Source: Dactylorhiza incarnata (lineage: Eukaryota > Streptophyta > Magnoliopsida > Asparagales > Orchidaceae). From it: DNA of 64,000 bases. The number at the start of each line of letters is the position of its first letter. The stretch's first letter is position 1. A model generated the notes under the pieces. The model was not told the DNA's origin. It was given only the letters and a program-made list of their open reading frames with translations, and made no database searches. Of this stretch, positions 54,566 through 64,000 are shown in pieces. Both the position numbers and the translations under genes were made by a program. Location of the stretch: NCBI GenBank assembly GCA_033032865.1, contig JAWHQI010000004.1:28130001-28194000 (forward strand), in the 5' to 3' direction.

Positions 54566-56100
54566 ATGAATCGTCTTCTAAAAGCAATAAAGTCGTTAGA
54601 CTTTTTCACGCTTTTGAATTTTCTCTCTCGTTTGTTCTCTTGCTTTCTTGTTCCCCTTCTTTCTTCTTCTCTAGTTTTTGCAGCTACTCTCAATGGCGCT
54701 GCTGCTGATAACTTCAAGGGGATTGTAGCCATTTTCCAAACCGCAGGACTCATCGAGTTAATCTCCACCAGAAGCAAGATCTATGACATAGAATTAACAG
54801 AGCTGAAAGACAGTATCCATTTTTACGAGGATGGGTTTCTTCGAGGGAGAATCTCTGATAATGACATCCACATCACAAAGTAAACCTTGAATCTCACATT
54901 TGATCTACCAGTAGGTGAGGATTCATCAGAACTATCAGCACAGAAAACACACAAGCTCTGCAGATCATGAAATTCAACAAGGACAAAGTAATTAATCTTT
55001 AGAAGGAATGATCTTTCCGAAGAATACAGATTTCTGGCCGACATAGTAGGGAAAGTCTTACTATGCAAAATCTCCGCTCATGATGCCATTCCAAAACAGT
55101 AGCTGCAAATAATGAGGCTTTTGGTTCTGAATAAAAAAATCAATCGGGGAAAATGTCTACTAAAACTGATTGGTCATAAATATGCTTACAAAGAGAATGC
55201 CTACATGCGGATCACGAGTCAAGTGCTATATCAGCACTATCCAGTGGTGTGCAGATCCAAAGGAGTGCTCATTCCTCCTGGAAAAAGAATCAATATCGGG
55301 ATATTCTCAAATTGGACTTGGCAAATTCTGAAGCCAGGTCAGATTCCACCATCTCCTCCCTCTTCTCCAGTTGCTGATGATCGAGGAGCATCCTTACCTG
55401 ATACGCCAGCCGATGTTCAACCAGACCAGACTCATCATTAACAACCACTATCTGATATTCCTACTGAACCTACTCTTGCAACAACTCGTTTTGATTCTAC
55501 AGAAGAAGCTTCTCCTCCACCTTCTTCCTCCCATGCAGCCCCATCTATTGATATTGTTCAGGCAATAGCTAGATCAGTGGATCTGGCCACTGAAACCTTT
55601 TTTGAACTAATACAGATACATGCCAGGAAGTTTCAAAGCAAATATTCTCAGATGGAGATTGAAATGAAAGAAACAAAAAAGTCCATGCAGGCAATCAAAA
55701 CACTGATATCTTCCTCCAAAATAACAAGATCTTTCTTAACCTCACTAGCCAGTAAGGTTTAGAAGGGGAAGATTATTCAAGTGGAGGAAGTTCCGGCCCC
55801 AGATTTTTTAGTGCCTGCACAGATCCTGGGGGAGCTGTACAGACCAAAGGGGTGATCTCACAGTTGATGAACAAATTCAAGAGATACTTACAATTGCTAA
55901 TGAAGTTGTCTTCACAGTTGAAAATGTTGCATCAACTCAAGGGGAGCTTCAAAAGGATACAGTCAAGGATGCTGCCAAGATTGCTGAGGAGGTGGAGACT
56001 CTCCAATTTCCAAAAAGAAATGTGTCAATACAATATATTTCTAGAAAAAGAAAAGCTTCTCCTCAAAACAAAGATCAATCACAGCCAGGTGAGAAGGAAT
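54566..56100 (+). pseudogene. H env-like gene remnant
   Basis: The first frame (54566-54883, 105 codons) has a strongly hydrophobic stretch at about residues 13-42, then DNFKGIVAIFQTAGLIELISTR and EDGFLRGRI. This is the kind of N-terminal domain seen in Sirevirus env-like proteins. Later pieces at 55112-55441 (NAYMRITSQVLYQHYPVVCRSKG, then proline-rich) and 55577-55762 (coiled coil, KYSQMEIEMKETKKSMQ) follow in changing frames. No enzyme domain. It occupies the same place as C's env-like gene. Confidence 0.6.
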
Positions 56101-56308
56101 TGTAAAATTGCTTTTATGATCTTCAGTGCATATATTTAAGAAACAATTATGGTGGGCACAATCATTTATTATTCAGAAGTTCTTCATATCTCTACAGTTT
56201 ATGATTACTGCCTTTCTTAATATATGCTTTTATGTGTATTCTTTCATTTTCAATATGTTGAAATCACTTAAGAGTTTGTAAAATTTGTTAAGCTAAATAG
56301 GGGGAGAT

Positions 56309-58366
56309 TGTTGGGAAAAATACACTCATGATTTACCTTAAAATTCTGTAAAAGTGATTTTATTCTCTAGGATTTATTACCCATGTTGTATAATGAGGGT
56401 AATATGGTCTTTAGATATCCTAGGTTATCATCATATCCACCTAGGTGTGTCAAAACCTAGTCAAAAAGAGGTCAAAAATCAGTTGAGTTAAACTTGCGTC
56501 GAATAGCAGTCGACGTTGCGTTGACTACCAATAAAATGAAGCGCCGACTGCCAGTCTGAGTTACTTCTATTTCTACTCGAAGTTGCGGCGCTTCATTTTA
56601 TTGGTAGTCAACGCAACGTCGACTAAATATCGATGCAAAAAGCAGAAGTCGATGCATACATTCTTTCAAGATGAAGTCGACGCAACATCGATTGGTATTC
56701 GACGCAGAATCCAGAAGTTGAAGTCCACGGATGCGTCGATAAGAAATCAACGCAACATCGTTAACAAAATTCATTTCAAATCTGTGAAGCAGATCTCGAC
56801 GTAGCTTCTAATAGAATTCAAAGGCATGTTGATACGAAGTCAAAAGGAATTCGACGCAACGTCAAAACCTAGTCAAAAGGAGGTCAAAAAAAGTTGAGTT
56901 AAACTTGCGTCGAATAGTAGTCGACGCAACTTCGATTAAAAGTCGAAGCAACTTCGAGTAGAAGTAGAAGTAACTCAAACTGGCAGTCGACGCTTCATTT
57001 TATTGGTAGTCAACGCAACGTCGACTAGATATCGATGCAGAAAGCAGAAGTCGATGCATACATTCTTTCAAGATGAAGTCGACGCAACATCGATTGGTAT
57101 TCGACGCAGAAGCCAGGAGTTGAAGTCCACAGATGCGTCGATAAGAAATCAACGCAACGTCGATAAAAGAATTCATTTCAAATCTATGAAGCAGATCACG
57201 ACGTATTCTTCCAAGATGAAGTCGACGCATCATCGATTGGTATTCGACGCAGAAGCCAGAAGTTGAAGTCCACGGATGCGTCGATAAGAAATCAACGCAG
57301 CGTCGATAACAAAATTCATTTCAAATCCATGAAGCAGATCTCGACGTAGCTTCTAATAGAATTCAAAGGCATGTCGATATGAATTCAGAAGAATTTCGAC
57401 GCAACGTCGTATACAGTCAAAGAGTTGGAAACTTCTTGGAATGGATTCTAAGGATTATTCAAAATGTATACATGGAAGATATTTGAATCCTAACGGGTCG
57501 CAACAGGATATAAAGAGAAAGAAAGGTATTAGAGATCTAAATTAGAAGGGAAAGCCACAATTCTCATTCTATACATTTCAATTGGAGAACTAAATTAGAA
57601 GGGAAAGCGATCTGATTCTAAATCGACTGAAGATTATATATACAAAATTCTAAAAGGAAGATCGTGCTGTTGCTGCCGTTGTAGCTGTCTCCATCTCTAG
57701 ACATTCTTCTTCTCCATTCTCTGTCTCTCTGAAACAACAGTGCTTCTTCTTTTGCTCTTTGAAAGAAGCTGATCTGATCAACAATAGTGAAGCAAAATAA
57801 TCTTTGACCTTCTGCTTATCAAGGATTCATTAGATCTAAAGAAGAGATCAACCGCTCAGTGCTCAAAGATCCTCGGTGCTACTGAAAGATCCTCGGTGCT
57901 GCTGAAAGAGGATCTTGATCAGAAGAATTCTCTACCTCTTATAATTCTTCTGATTTTTTCTTGATATTCTTTATCATTCAATTGTATTGTAGAAGAGTTT
58001 TAATAATCCCTCTTCAAGGGATTCAAAACTGGTTCTAAGAGTCTCCTTATCAAAAGACTCAGTGGTTCTAAGACTCTCCTTATCAAAAGACTCAACACTG
58101 AGATAGTGGATTCCTACCAAGGGGATAGAAGAGTGGAGTACCCTTAGTTTTGGGGAACCATTATATGTTCTTATGTCTTCTGTGTTTGTGCAATTTTCTG
58201 TGATTGTCTCTTGGTTATTTTTATTCTGTGATTGCTTTAATTTTGGGTGGAATCTTGGATTACTTAGGAATTAGAATTAATTTTTTGTGCACTTTTTGTT
58301 AAAAGTTTTTAAATCTCTATTCACCCCCCTCAAGATAATTCTTAGGGGAGCAACTGTGCACTTTTA
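56309..58366 (+). repeat. H 3' LTR, expanded
   Basis: TGTTGGGAAAAATAC...GTGCACTTTTA, preceded by AAATAGGGGGAGA (56295-56307). It is about 485 bp longer than the 5' LTR, because a block around 56449-56863 is repeated at 56864-57190 and again in part at 57190-57380. An inverted piece sits near 56509-56586. TATAAAG box near 57509. Confidence 0.85.
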
Positions 58367-58371
58367 GTTTC

Positions 58372-58874
58372 CATGTCATCACCAATGACTAACCTTACAA
58401 ACATAGGTTCTCAATCAAGACATCTACTAAGATCTGGGTAGTGTCCAGCTTCGTAGGGTTAAGCTATGACGAACTCATTTATGCCACCATAATCTGAAAA
58501 GAGGGGATAAGGTAATCTGTAAAGAGGGGATAAAAGTCATATTCAACCACATCAAATTTCCCCCAATCCAGCAGCCGGTCTTATCAAATTCCCCCCATAA
58601 ATATGCATAAAAATTCAGTAATATCACTATTATAGCAGCCGGCCAACAAGAAGCCTTCAAAATCAAATGCCATACACATAACCCTAATCCAGAATGAGAA
58701 AAGAAGAGGGAAAGGGGAAGAGAAATTGCTTACTGCAAGGTAGAGGAAATTAGGGCACAAAACCGGGATGCAGAACCGCTGCTAGAACACCTCCTCGACG
58801 CAGGATCGGTTCTGCCATCTTCGGCACAGAGAATCAAGACAATCGGCACAAGAATTTCGCAAATAGAGTGTGTA

Positions 58875-58914
<40 letters not shown>

Positions 58915-59043
58915 GGGGAGAGGATTGTCGGTTGGCTGCAACGACGAGTGCGAGAAGAAGTCCTGTGCGGCTTAATGAGACAGAAGGTTGCAGATTCTCG
59001 ATTTATCGAGAGAGCTTAAACCGACCTCAGTGAACTGACCTTC
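58372..59043. other. Region K, between H and J; microsatellite
   Basis: No gene seen. A (GT)n(GA)n microsatellite lies at 58869-58914. Nearby sequence is GC-richer (58740-59040), with TCTCGATTTATCGAGAGA, a perfect 18-bp palindrome, near 58996-59013. Confidence 0.5.
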
Positions 59044-59723
59044 TGATGGCGCACACGTTTATTCCCGCAGGAGGCGGTGAACCCTCGCCCGTACGACCGA
59101 TCCGAGCCCACAGTCGCGTCCGGATCGTCGTTGCGAGTCGAATTACTATATTTATTTATGTATTTTGAGTTTTATTTGGCGCCCGATCGGTCCGGACGTT
59201 ATGAGCCGTCCATTTCGGGATGCCCTAGGTAGGCTGTGTTATAAATAGGCAGAATGGTGGCTGATTAAGGATCGGAGGATTGCTCTTTGTGCGATCCGCT
59301 GGTCTTCTCTTGGTGGACTCCGAGCGGTGCCTTCCTCGTGCGTGATTCCAGCCGCAAGCTTACCTCTCGCCGATCCTACTCCAGCACCCCTCCACCTCCC
59401 AGCGCTACCTCTACAACCCTTCCCACCTCCAGCCGATCCTACTCCAGCCCCCTCCGCCTCCCAACGCCACCTCTACAGCCCCTCCCACATGCAGCCGACC
59501 CTACTCCAGCACCTCCACCTCCCAGCGCTACCTCTACAGCCCCTCCCACCTCCATCCGATCCTACTCCAGCCCCCTTCGCCTCCCAACGCCACCTCTGCA
59601 ACCCTCCCACATCCAGCCGGCCCTACTCCAGCACCTCCACCTCCCAGCGCTACCTCTACAACCCCTCCCACCTCCAGCCGATCCTACTCCAGCCCCCTCC
59701 GCCTCCCAACGCCACCTCTACAG

Positions 59724-59773
<50 letters not shown>

Positions 59774-60506
59774 ACACACACACATCCAGCCGGCCCTACT
59801 CCAGCCACCCCCATCTCCCAGCGCCACCTCTACATCCCCTCCCACATCCAGCCGGTCCTACTCCAGCCACCCCCACCTCTCAGCGCCACCTCTACAACCC
59901 CTCCTACATCCAGCCGGTCCTACTCCAGCCACCCCACCTCCCAGCGCCACCTCTACAGCCCCTCCCACATCCAACCGATTCTATTCTAGCCAACCCCACC
60001 TCCCAGCGCCACCTCTACAGCCCCTCCCACACCCTGCCGACCCTGTTCCAGTCAGCCCACATTCCTGCACCTCCACCACCCCTTTCCCCTTCCCTTCCAG
60101 CACCAATAAGCCCCTCCCGCCTCCTCCTCGTCTTCCTCCCAGCTGCAACCTTTAGGAGTCCGCAATCAGCCCCCGCTTACACGTGTAAGTCTAGTTGGAG
60201 TTAATTTCTTTTATTGTTGAACGTTTGGCGCTTGTCCTTGTAGTGGATGTTAATCTTGTCTTGCTATTAGTATCGTTCTTTGTATAACTTGCAGGGTTTA
60301 TTCGGCGTGCGCTTAAAACTATTTGCAACTCGTTCGCTTGAGAATCATGCTAGTTTCCTCAAATTAAAATTTTGAATGTTCATGCTCCTGCTTGTTTTCT
60401 TTATAATAATTAATTATTGTTGCTGATTTTTGAACGAACCGTCTTGCATCATTCGCATCTTGGGTTGCACTTAGTGTGTCCATTCTCGAGGTCTACCACT
60501 GCATCA
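59044..60506 (+). repeat. J 5' LTR
   Basis: TGATGGCGCACACG...CCACTGCATCA. TATAAATA at 59240-59247. A 61-62-bp minisatellite (59370-60060), a 36-C run (59724-59759) followed by (CA)n (to 59784), and a tail section (60065-60300) that is missing in the 3' LTR. Confidence 0.9.
59370..60060. repeat. 61-62-bp minisatellite in J 5' LTR
   Basis: About eleven units of the type CCGATCCTACTCCAGC, CCTCCCAGCGCTACCTCTAC, CCCTCCCAC. Two unit variants (CACCTCCACCTCCCAGCG and CCCCTCCGCCTCCCAACG) tend to alternate in the first half. The matching array in the 3' LTR is 63115-63700. Confidence 0.85.
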
Positions 60507-60508
60507 AA

Positions 60509-60521
60509 TTGGTATCAGAGG
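60509..60521 (+). other. J primer binding site
   Basis: TTGGTATCAGAGG, two bases after the LTR end CATCA at 60506. Standard tRNA-iMet site. Confidence 0.8.
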
Positions 60522-60583
60522 CCAAGGTTTGGGCCACATTTATATGCGTAGTGGTAGGTCTTATAGAGTCTTTAGGTTCATTT

Positions 60584-61447
60584 ATGTCTAGCTATCATCG
60601 TCGTTCGTCTCCGTTATTTGGGGATCCCGAGTCCACTTATGGCCGATCTCATAGAGCCCCTCTAGAAAAACCCTCATGTTATCATGATAATTATTATGGC
60701 TTATCGCACACCACTCCTGGAGATCGTGTCGACCCCTCGACACAATTCCATTATGCTAGATATGATCACCGTGATGAGAGGTCCCCACGTTATCATCGTT
60801 ACGCCTCTCCGCGACATTATGATGATAGAGTTGACTATCGTTCAGGTCGACGTCATTACACATCTCCTTTAGTTGAGGAATCTGAGTTCGGATATAAGCA
60901 ACCACCACTGCACGGTCGTAGAACCCATACCCACCCACGAGCACAATCTGATTATGTTAAGAATTATTGCCTTAATGACCCTCAGGAACCCTTTAGAAAT
61001 CACCATCGCCAGAATCACAACACATGTCGAGACCCTCCTAGTGTTCCACAAATAGATTTACCCGAGGCCGAATTTCAACGATTAGTTCTTGACCGTTTTG
61101 ATCTCTTAGACGCTCACTTTGATCAGATAAGATCTACATTAGGAAGAAAGCCTTGGAATTTGGGTCAAGTCACTGATGTTTCTAACAGTACTCCCCCCGA
61201 CATGAGAGGCCCGACCCTTGATTTTGATACGTCTCACCTTGATGAGACTCAGTGCCCATGTGTTCTTGAGATTGAACCTGATCATGACCTTATGATACAG
61301 GTGGATAGTGATACTAGTATGACTAGTGAGCGTGGTCACGTAGGTGAGGCTGAGCGATCCAGTGACACTATGACGTTATATCACACCCCATTTAGACCTA
61401 GTGTCCCCTTTGGACAGAGACACCGTTTTCGACACTATGTCGTTTGA
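60584..61447 (+). CDS. J ORF1, Arg/His/Tyr-rich, probable gag substitute
   Basis: 287 codons from the first ATG after the primer site. The first 150 residues are rich in Arg, His, Tyr, Ser and Pro (repeated RYHRYASPRHYDDRVDYRS-like text). The rest is acidic and holds a helix (AEFQRLVLDRFDLLDAHFDQ). There is no CCHC knuckle and no clear gag core, so nucleic-acid binding by the basic N-terminal half is only a guess. It overlaps ORF2 by 11 bases (ATG at 61437, TGA at 61445-61447). The position corresponds to gag in gypsy elements. Confidence 0.65.
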   Translation: MSSYHRRSSPLFGDPESTYGRSHRAPLEKPSCYHDNYYGLSHTTPGDRVDPSTQFHYARYDHRDERSPRYHRYASPRHYDDRVDYRSGRRHYTSPLVEESEFGYKQPPLHGRRTHTHPRAQSDYVKNYCLNDPQEPFRNHHRQNHNTCRDPPSVPQIDLPEAEFQRLVLDRFDLLDAHFDQIRSTLGRKPWNLGQVTDVSNSTPPDMRGPTLDFDTSHLDETQCPCVLEIEPDHDLMIQVDSDTSMTSERGHVGEAERSSDTMTLYHTPFRPSVPFGQRHRFRHYVV

Positions 61448-62825
61448 CCCACACTTGAGTCTGGACACTCCCTTCTCATCCCTTAGTATCATCTCGAGTA
61501 ACATCACTACTGAGAGCCGAGAGCATAGTATTGACTTCATAGGGACTGCCTCCCTCACACATTTGAACACTACCTCTATCAGCGATACTCATCTGGAGGT
61601 TCATGAGGATATCATTGACTTTGTTGTAGGTGACCTACTTGCTCCCATAGACAGTTTTGTTATTGGTGCCTTACCCTTGGCGGACTATCATATCGTTATC
61701 GACCTCCTCGAGATTAAGTCCCCGAGAGGCTCATTTGGTGGGCTTCCCTGCCTGCACTTTAGAGACAGGCCGCGTATCCGCATTAGTGACCATCTCACAC
61801 GTGATGACTGTTGGTATACACCCCCTGGTGAGCCCCTTGACGGGCTTTATCATTTAAAAGATACCCATTACACCCGTGCATCGTACCACTTTGTCACCAC
61901 CTACGATGTCCCCACGGGAGATGACGTTAGTCACGTCGAATTTTTCTATCGACCGCCCGGTAAGCTTCCTGATAGGCCACCCCATGTTAGAGATATCCAA
62001 GTCATTGTCAGGCTTTCCCTTAAAAAATGTGTCGAATATGTTGCGCTCCAGGTGCATCATTCACTTCATTTTTATGAGTCAGTTGAGTCATTCATTTATC
62101 ATGTGCATGCACTTCATGAGTCGGTCCGTAAGAAAATTGCAGCTATCAGTGATTATTATAAAGACCGAGCAGACCAACACAAGCGTGAGCAAGTCTTTGA
62201 GGCGGGAGAGCAGGTATTGATTCGTATTCGACCAGAGAGGCTCCCACAAGGGCCTGCAAAGAAATTAAGCGCCCGCCGGATGGGCCCCTATACAGTTGTG
62301 CGGTGGATTGGTACGAACGCATATGAGATTGACATCCCTCATGGTATGGGTATCAGCCAAGTATTCAACGTAGAAGATTTGTCTCCTTACTACGAGGAGC
62401 GCGTGTACGTGGAACCTCTCTCTACACACACACTTGAGCCTTTACCACGAGTGATCCCTACCGATTCCACCCCCTCCCCGCCTGAGGAGTCACTCCAGGA
62501 GGTTCACCCGGCACCAGCGTCGATCCCACTGAGACAGCAGTCAGACGGAGATACGTTACAGTCAGAGACACCGACTCCAGCCGGCGACATATTTCAGATC
62601 ATGGGCCGCGATTTCTACGCTGTGGGCGGACGACCCATTGTCCGCTATCTTGTCCGTTGGAGCGGTCGCCCACTATACGATGCTACATGGATTTCTTCAG
62701 AGGAGCTCGAGAGACTCGCCCCGCATCTTCGCCGACAGTATGATCATCTCCACTCACCGGAGTTGAGTGCTTTCAAGCCGGGGAGAGTTGATGGAGCACA
62801 CGTTTATTCCCGCAGGAGGCGGTGA
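61437..62825 (+). CDS. J ORF2, integrase C-terminus plus chromodomain-like module
   Basis: 462 codons from ATG 61437 (474 if read from an upstream GTG). Residues 1-195 are acidic, Asp/His-rich and unrecognised. Residues 220-310 match the chromovirus integrase C-terminal region (HESVRKKIAAISDYYKDRAD, IRIRPERLPQGPAKKL, GPYTVVRWIGTNAYEIDIP, FNVEDLSPY). After a proline-rich linker, residues about 380-440 resemble the chromodomain (RYLVRWSGRPLYDATW, EELERL). The catalytic DDE core is absent. The stop lies inside the 3' LTR. In chromoviruses this module can steer insertion to chromatin. Its persistence as an open frame without pol is unusual. Confidence 0.8.
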   Translation: MSFDPHLSLDTPFSSLSIISSNITTESREHSIDFIGTASLTHLNTTSISDTHLEVHEDIIDFVVGDLLAPIDSFVIGALPLADYHIVIDLLEIKSPRGSFGGLPCLHFRDRPRIRISDHLTRDDCWYTPPGEPLDGLYHLKDTHYTRASYHFVTTYDVPTGDDVSHVEFFYRPPGKLPDRPPHVRDIQVIVRLSLKKCVEYVALQVHHSLHFYESVESFIYHVHALHESVRKKIAAISDYYKDRADQHKREQVFEAGEQVLIRIRPERLPQGPAKKLSARRMGPYTVVRWIGTNAYEIDIPHGMGISQVFNVEDLSPYYEERVYVEPLSTHTLEPLPRVIPTDSTPSPPEESLQEVHPAPASIPLRQQSDGDTLQSETPTPAGDIFQIMGRDFYAVGGRPIVRYLVRWSGRPLYDATWISSEELERLAPHLRRQYDHLHSPELSAFKPGRVDGAHVYSRRRR

Positions 62826-63906
62826 ACCCTCGCCCGTACGACCGATCCGAGCCCACAGTCGCATCCGGATCGTCGTTGCGAGTCGAATTACTATATTTAT
62901 TTATGTATTTTGAGTTTTATTTGGCGCCTGATCGGTCCGGACGTTATGAGCCGTCCGTTTCGGGATGCCCTAGGTAGGTTGTGTTATAAATAGGCGGATT
63001 GGTGGCTGATTAGGGATCGGAGGATTGCGCTTTGTGCGATCCGCTGGTCTTCTCTCGGTGGACTCCGAGCGGTGCCTTCCTCGTGCGTGACTCCAACCGC
63101 AAGCTTACCTCTCGCCGATCCTACTCCAGCCCCCCTCCACCTCCCAGCGCTACCTCTACAGCCCCTCCCACCTCCAGCCGATCCTACTCCAGCCGATCCT
63201 ACTCCAGCCCCCTCCGCCTCCCAACGCCACCTCTACAGCCCCTCCCACATCCAGCCGGCCCTACTCCAGCACCTCCACCTCCCAGCGCTACCTCTACAGC
63301 CCCTCCCACCTCCAGCCGATCCTACTCCAGCCCCCTCCGCCTCCCAATGCCACCTCTACAGCCCCTCCCACATCCAGCCGGCCTTACTCCAGCACCTCCA
63401 CCTCCCAGCGCTACCTCTACAACCCCTCCCACCTCCAGCTGATCCTACTCCAGCCCCCTCCGCCTCCCAACGCCACCTCTACAGCCCCTCCCACATCCAG
63501 CCGGCCCTACTCCAGCCACCCCCATCTCCCAGCGCCACCTCTACAGCCCCTCCCACGTCCATCCGGTCCTACTCCAGCCACCCCCACCTCCCAATGCCAC
63601 CTCTACAGCTCCTCCCACATCCAGCCGGTCCTACTCCAGCCACCCCACCTCCCAGCGCCACCTCTACAGCCCTCCCAGTTCCCACATCCAGCCGATTCTA
63701 TTCGGCGTGCGCTTAAAACTATTTGCAACTCGTTCGCTTGCGAATCATGCTAGTTTTCTCAAATTAAAATTGTGAATGTTCATGCTCCTGCTTGTTTTCT
63801 TTATAATATTTAATTATTGTTGCTGATTTTTGAACGGACCGTCTTGCATCATTCGCATCTTGGGTTGCACTTAGTGTGTCCATTCTCGAGGTCTACCACT
63901 GCATCA
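62789..63906 (+). repeat. J 3' LTR
   Basis: TGATGGAGCACACG...CCACTGCATCA; TATA box at 62985-62992; minisatellite 63115-63700 with fewer units and no poly-C. A deletion relative to the 5' LTR joins CGATTCTATTC to GGCGTGCGCTT (about 63690-63715), matching a shared TATTCGGCG. Confidence 0.9.
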
Positions 63907-63911
63907 CCTTC

Positions 63912-64000
63912 CCTAATCACTTATTAAACCAAATCAGTAATTCGCAAAAGCGATCTCATTTAATCCAATCCCACTAGCCAGCTTATAAACTCATCAAACC
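63912..64000. other. Region K, last part
   Basis: Continues K after J's target duplication. Too short to classify. Confidence 0.3.

Larger units (their letters stand above)
50041..58366 (+). mobile_element. Sirevirus-like element H with most of pol deleted
   Basis: The element is flanked by GTTTC (50036-50040 and 58367-58371). Left LTR 50041-51613, right LTR 56309-58366 (expanded by internal duplications). Between them are gag with a CCHC knuckle, a spacer, only the last codons of RNase H, a 22-bp palindrome array, an env-like gene remnant and a GGGGGAGA tract. The gene order matches C, so H is a deletion derivative of a Sirevirus. The word GCGTCGA / TCGACGC is scattered through LTRs, the gag spacer and the pol-env gap. 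Confidence 0.85.
59044..63906 (+). mobile_element. Non-autonomous chromodomain-type gypsy element J
   Basis: Structurally complete: LTRs 59044-60506 and 62789-63906, tRNA-Met primer site, polypurine tract (CCGGGGAGAGT, 62778-62788) and the duplication CCTTC (59039-59043 and 63907-63911). The internal region is only 2.28 kb and holds two overlapping long ORFs. No protease, reverse transcriptase, RNase H or integrase catalytic core is present. The second ORF ends in integrase C-terminal and chromodomain-like text. It must rely on enzymes from another element. Confidence 0.9.

Noticed and set aside
58996..59013. Palindrome TCTCGATTTATCGAGAGA region as an rho-type terminator
   Set aside because: Bacterial terminator logic does not apply in plant nuclear DNA, and no transcript context is visible.
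59287..60204. 305-codon proline/serine-rich ORF, and similar ones at 59327, 63032 and 63072
   Set aside because: These are translations of the J LTR minisatellite in several frames at once, not genes.

Overview
This is plant nuclear DNA, and almost all of it is a nest of LTR retrotransposons. There is no bacterial or phage architecture. Plant-specific signs are spliced exons, tRNA-Met primer sites (TGGTATCAGAG), Ty1-copia and chromodomain-type Ty3-gypsy elements, and hAT and Mutator-like DNA elements. Lineage within plants cannot be settled from the window; a eudicot is my guess.

Layout. 1-2850: an LTR remnant, then two phase-0 exons (799-1008 and 2073-2246) of one host gene, with a MITE-like element in the intron between them. 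2851-10748: a gag-only Ty3-gypsy element (called M here), itself invaded by an antisense gypsy gag-protease piece, a hAT transposon (6221-9903, 8-bp target duplication) and an RTE-type LINE 3' end. 10861-46310: an old copia (A0) split by a younger copy of the same family (A, 12080-44647, TSD CCTGT). A in turn contains copia B (12097-19615, TSD AGGCG; holding solo LTR E, TSD GTTAT), short element D (22443-25646, TSD AAAAC; holding solo LTR F, TSD AAAAT), Sirevirus-like copia C with an env-like gene (27372-39297, TSD GGTTC), and a 710-bp Mutator-type MITE (40209-40918, 9-bp TSD). 46311-64000: an unassigned AT-rich sequence (K) interrupted by gag-only gypsy G (47538-49609, TSD TAAAC), Sirevirus-like H (50041-58366, TSD GTTTC) and chromodomain-type element J (59044-63906, TSD CCTTC).

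Almost every coding region is broken by stops, frameshifts or insertions. The clearest intact reading frames are J's two ORFs (287 aa and a 474-aa frame read here from an ATG as 462 aa) and C's env-like 503-aa ORF. B is the youngest by LTR similarity (17 substitutions counted by eye over about 1.16 kb).

Main discoveries. (1) Most elements carry a private short palindromic word that differs between families but sits in the same places: upstream of the LTR TATA box. In C and H it also lies between pol and the env-like gene. (2) In C that internal array is followed by a TATA box about 95 bases before the env-like ATG, suggesting a second promoter copied from, or converging on, the LTR promoter layout. 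(3) J is a structurally complete element with no protease, reverse transcriptase or integrase core, but with a long open frame ending in the integrase C-terminal region and a chromodomain-like module.
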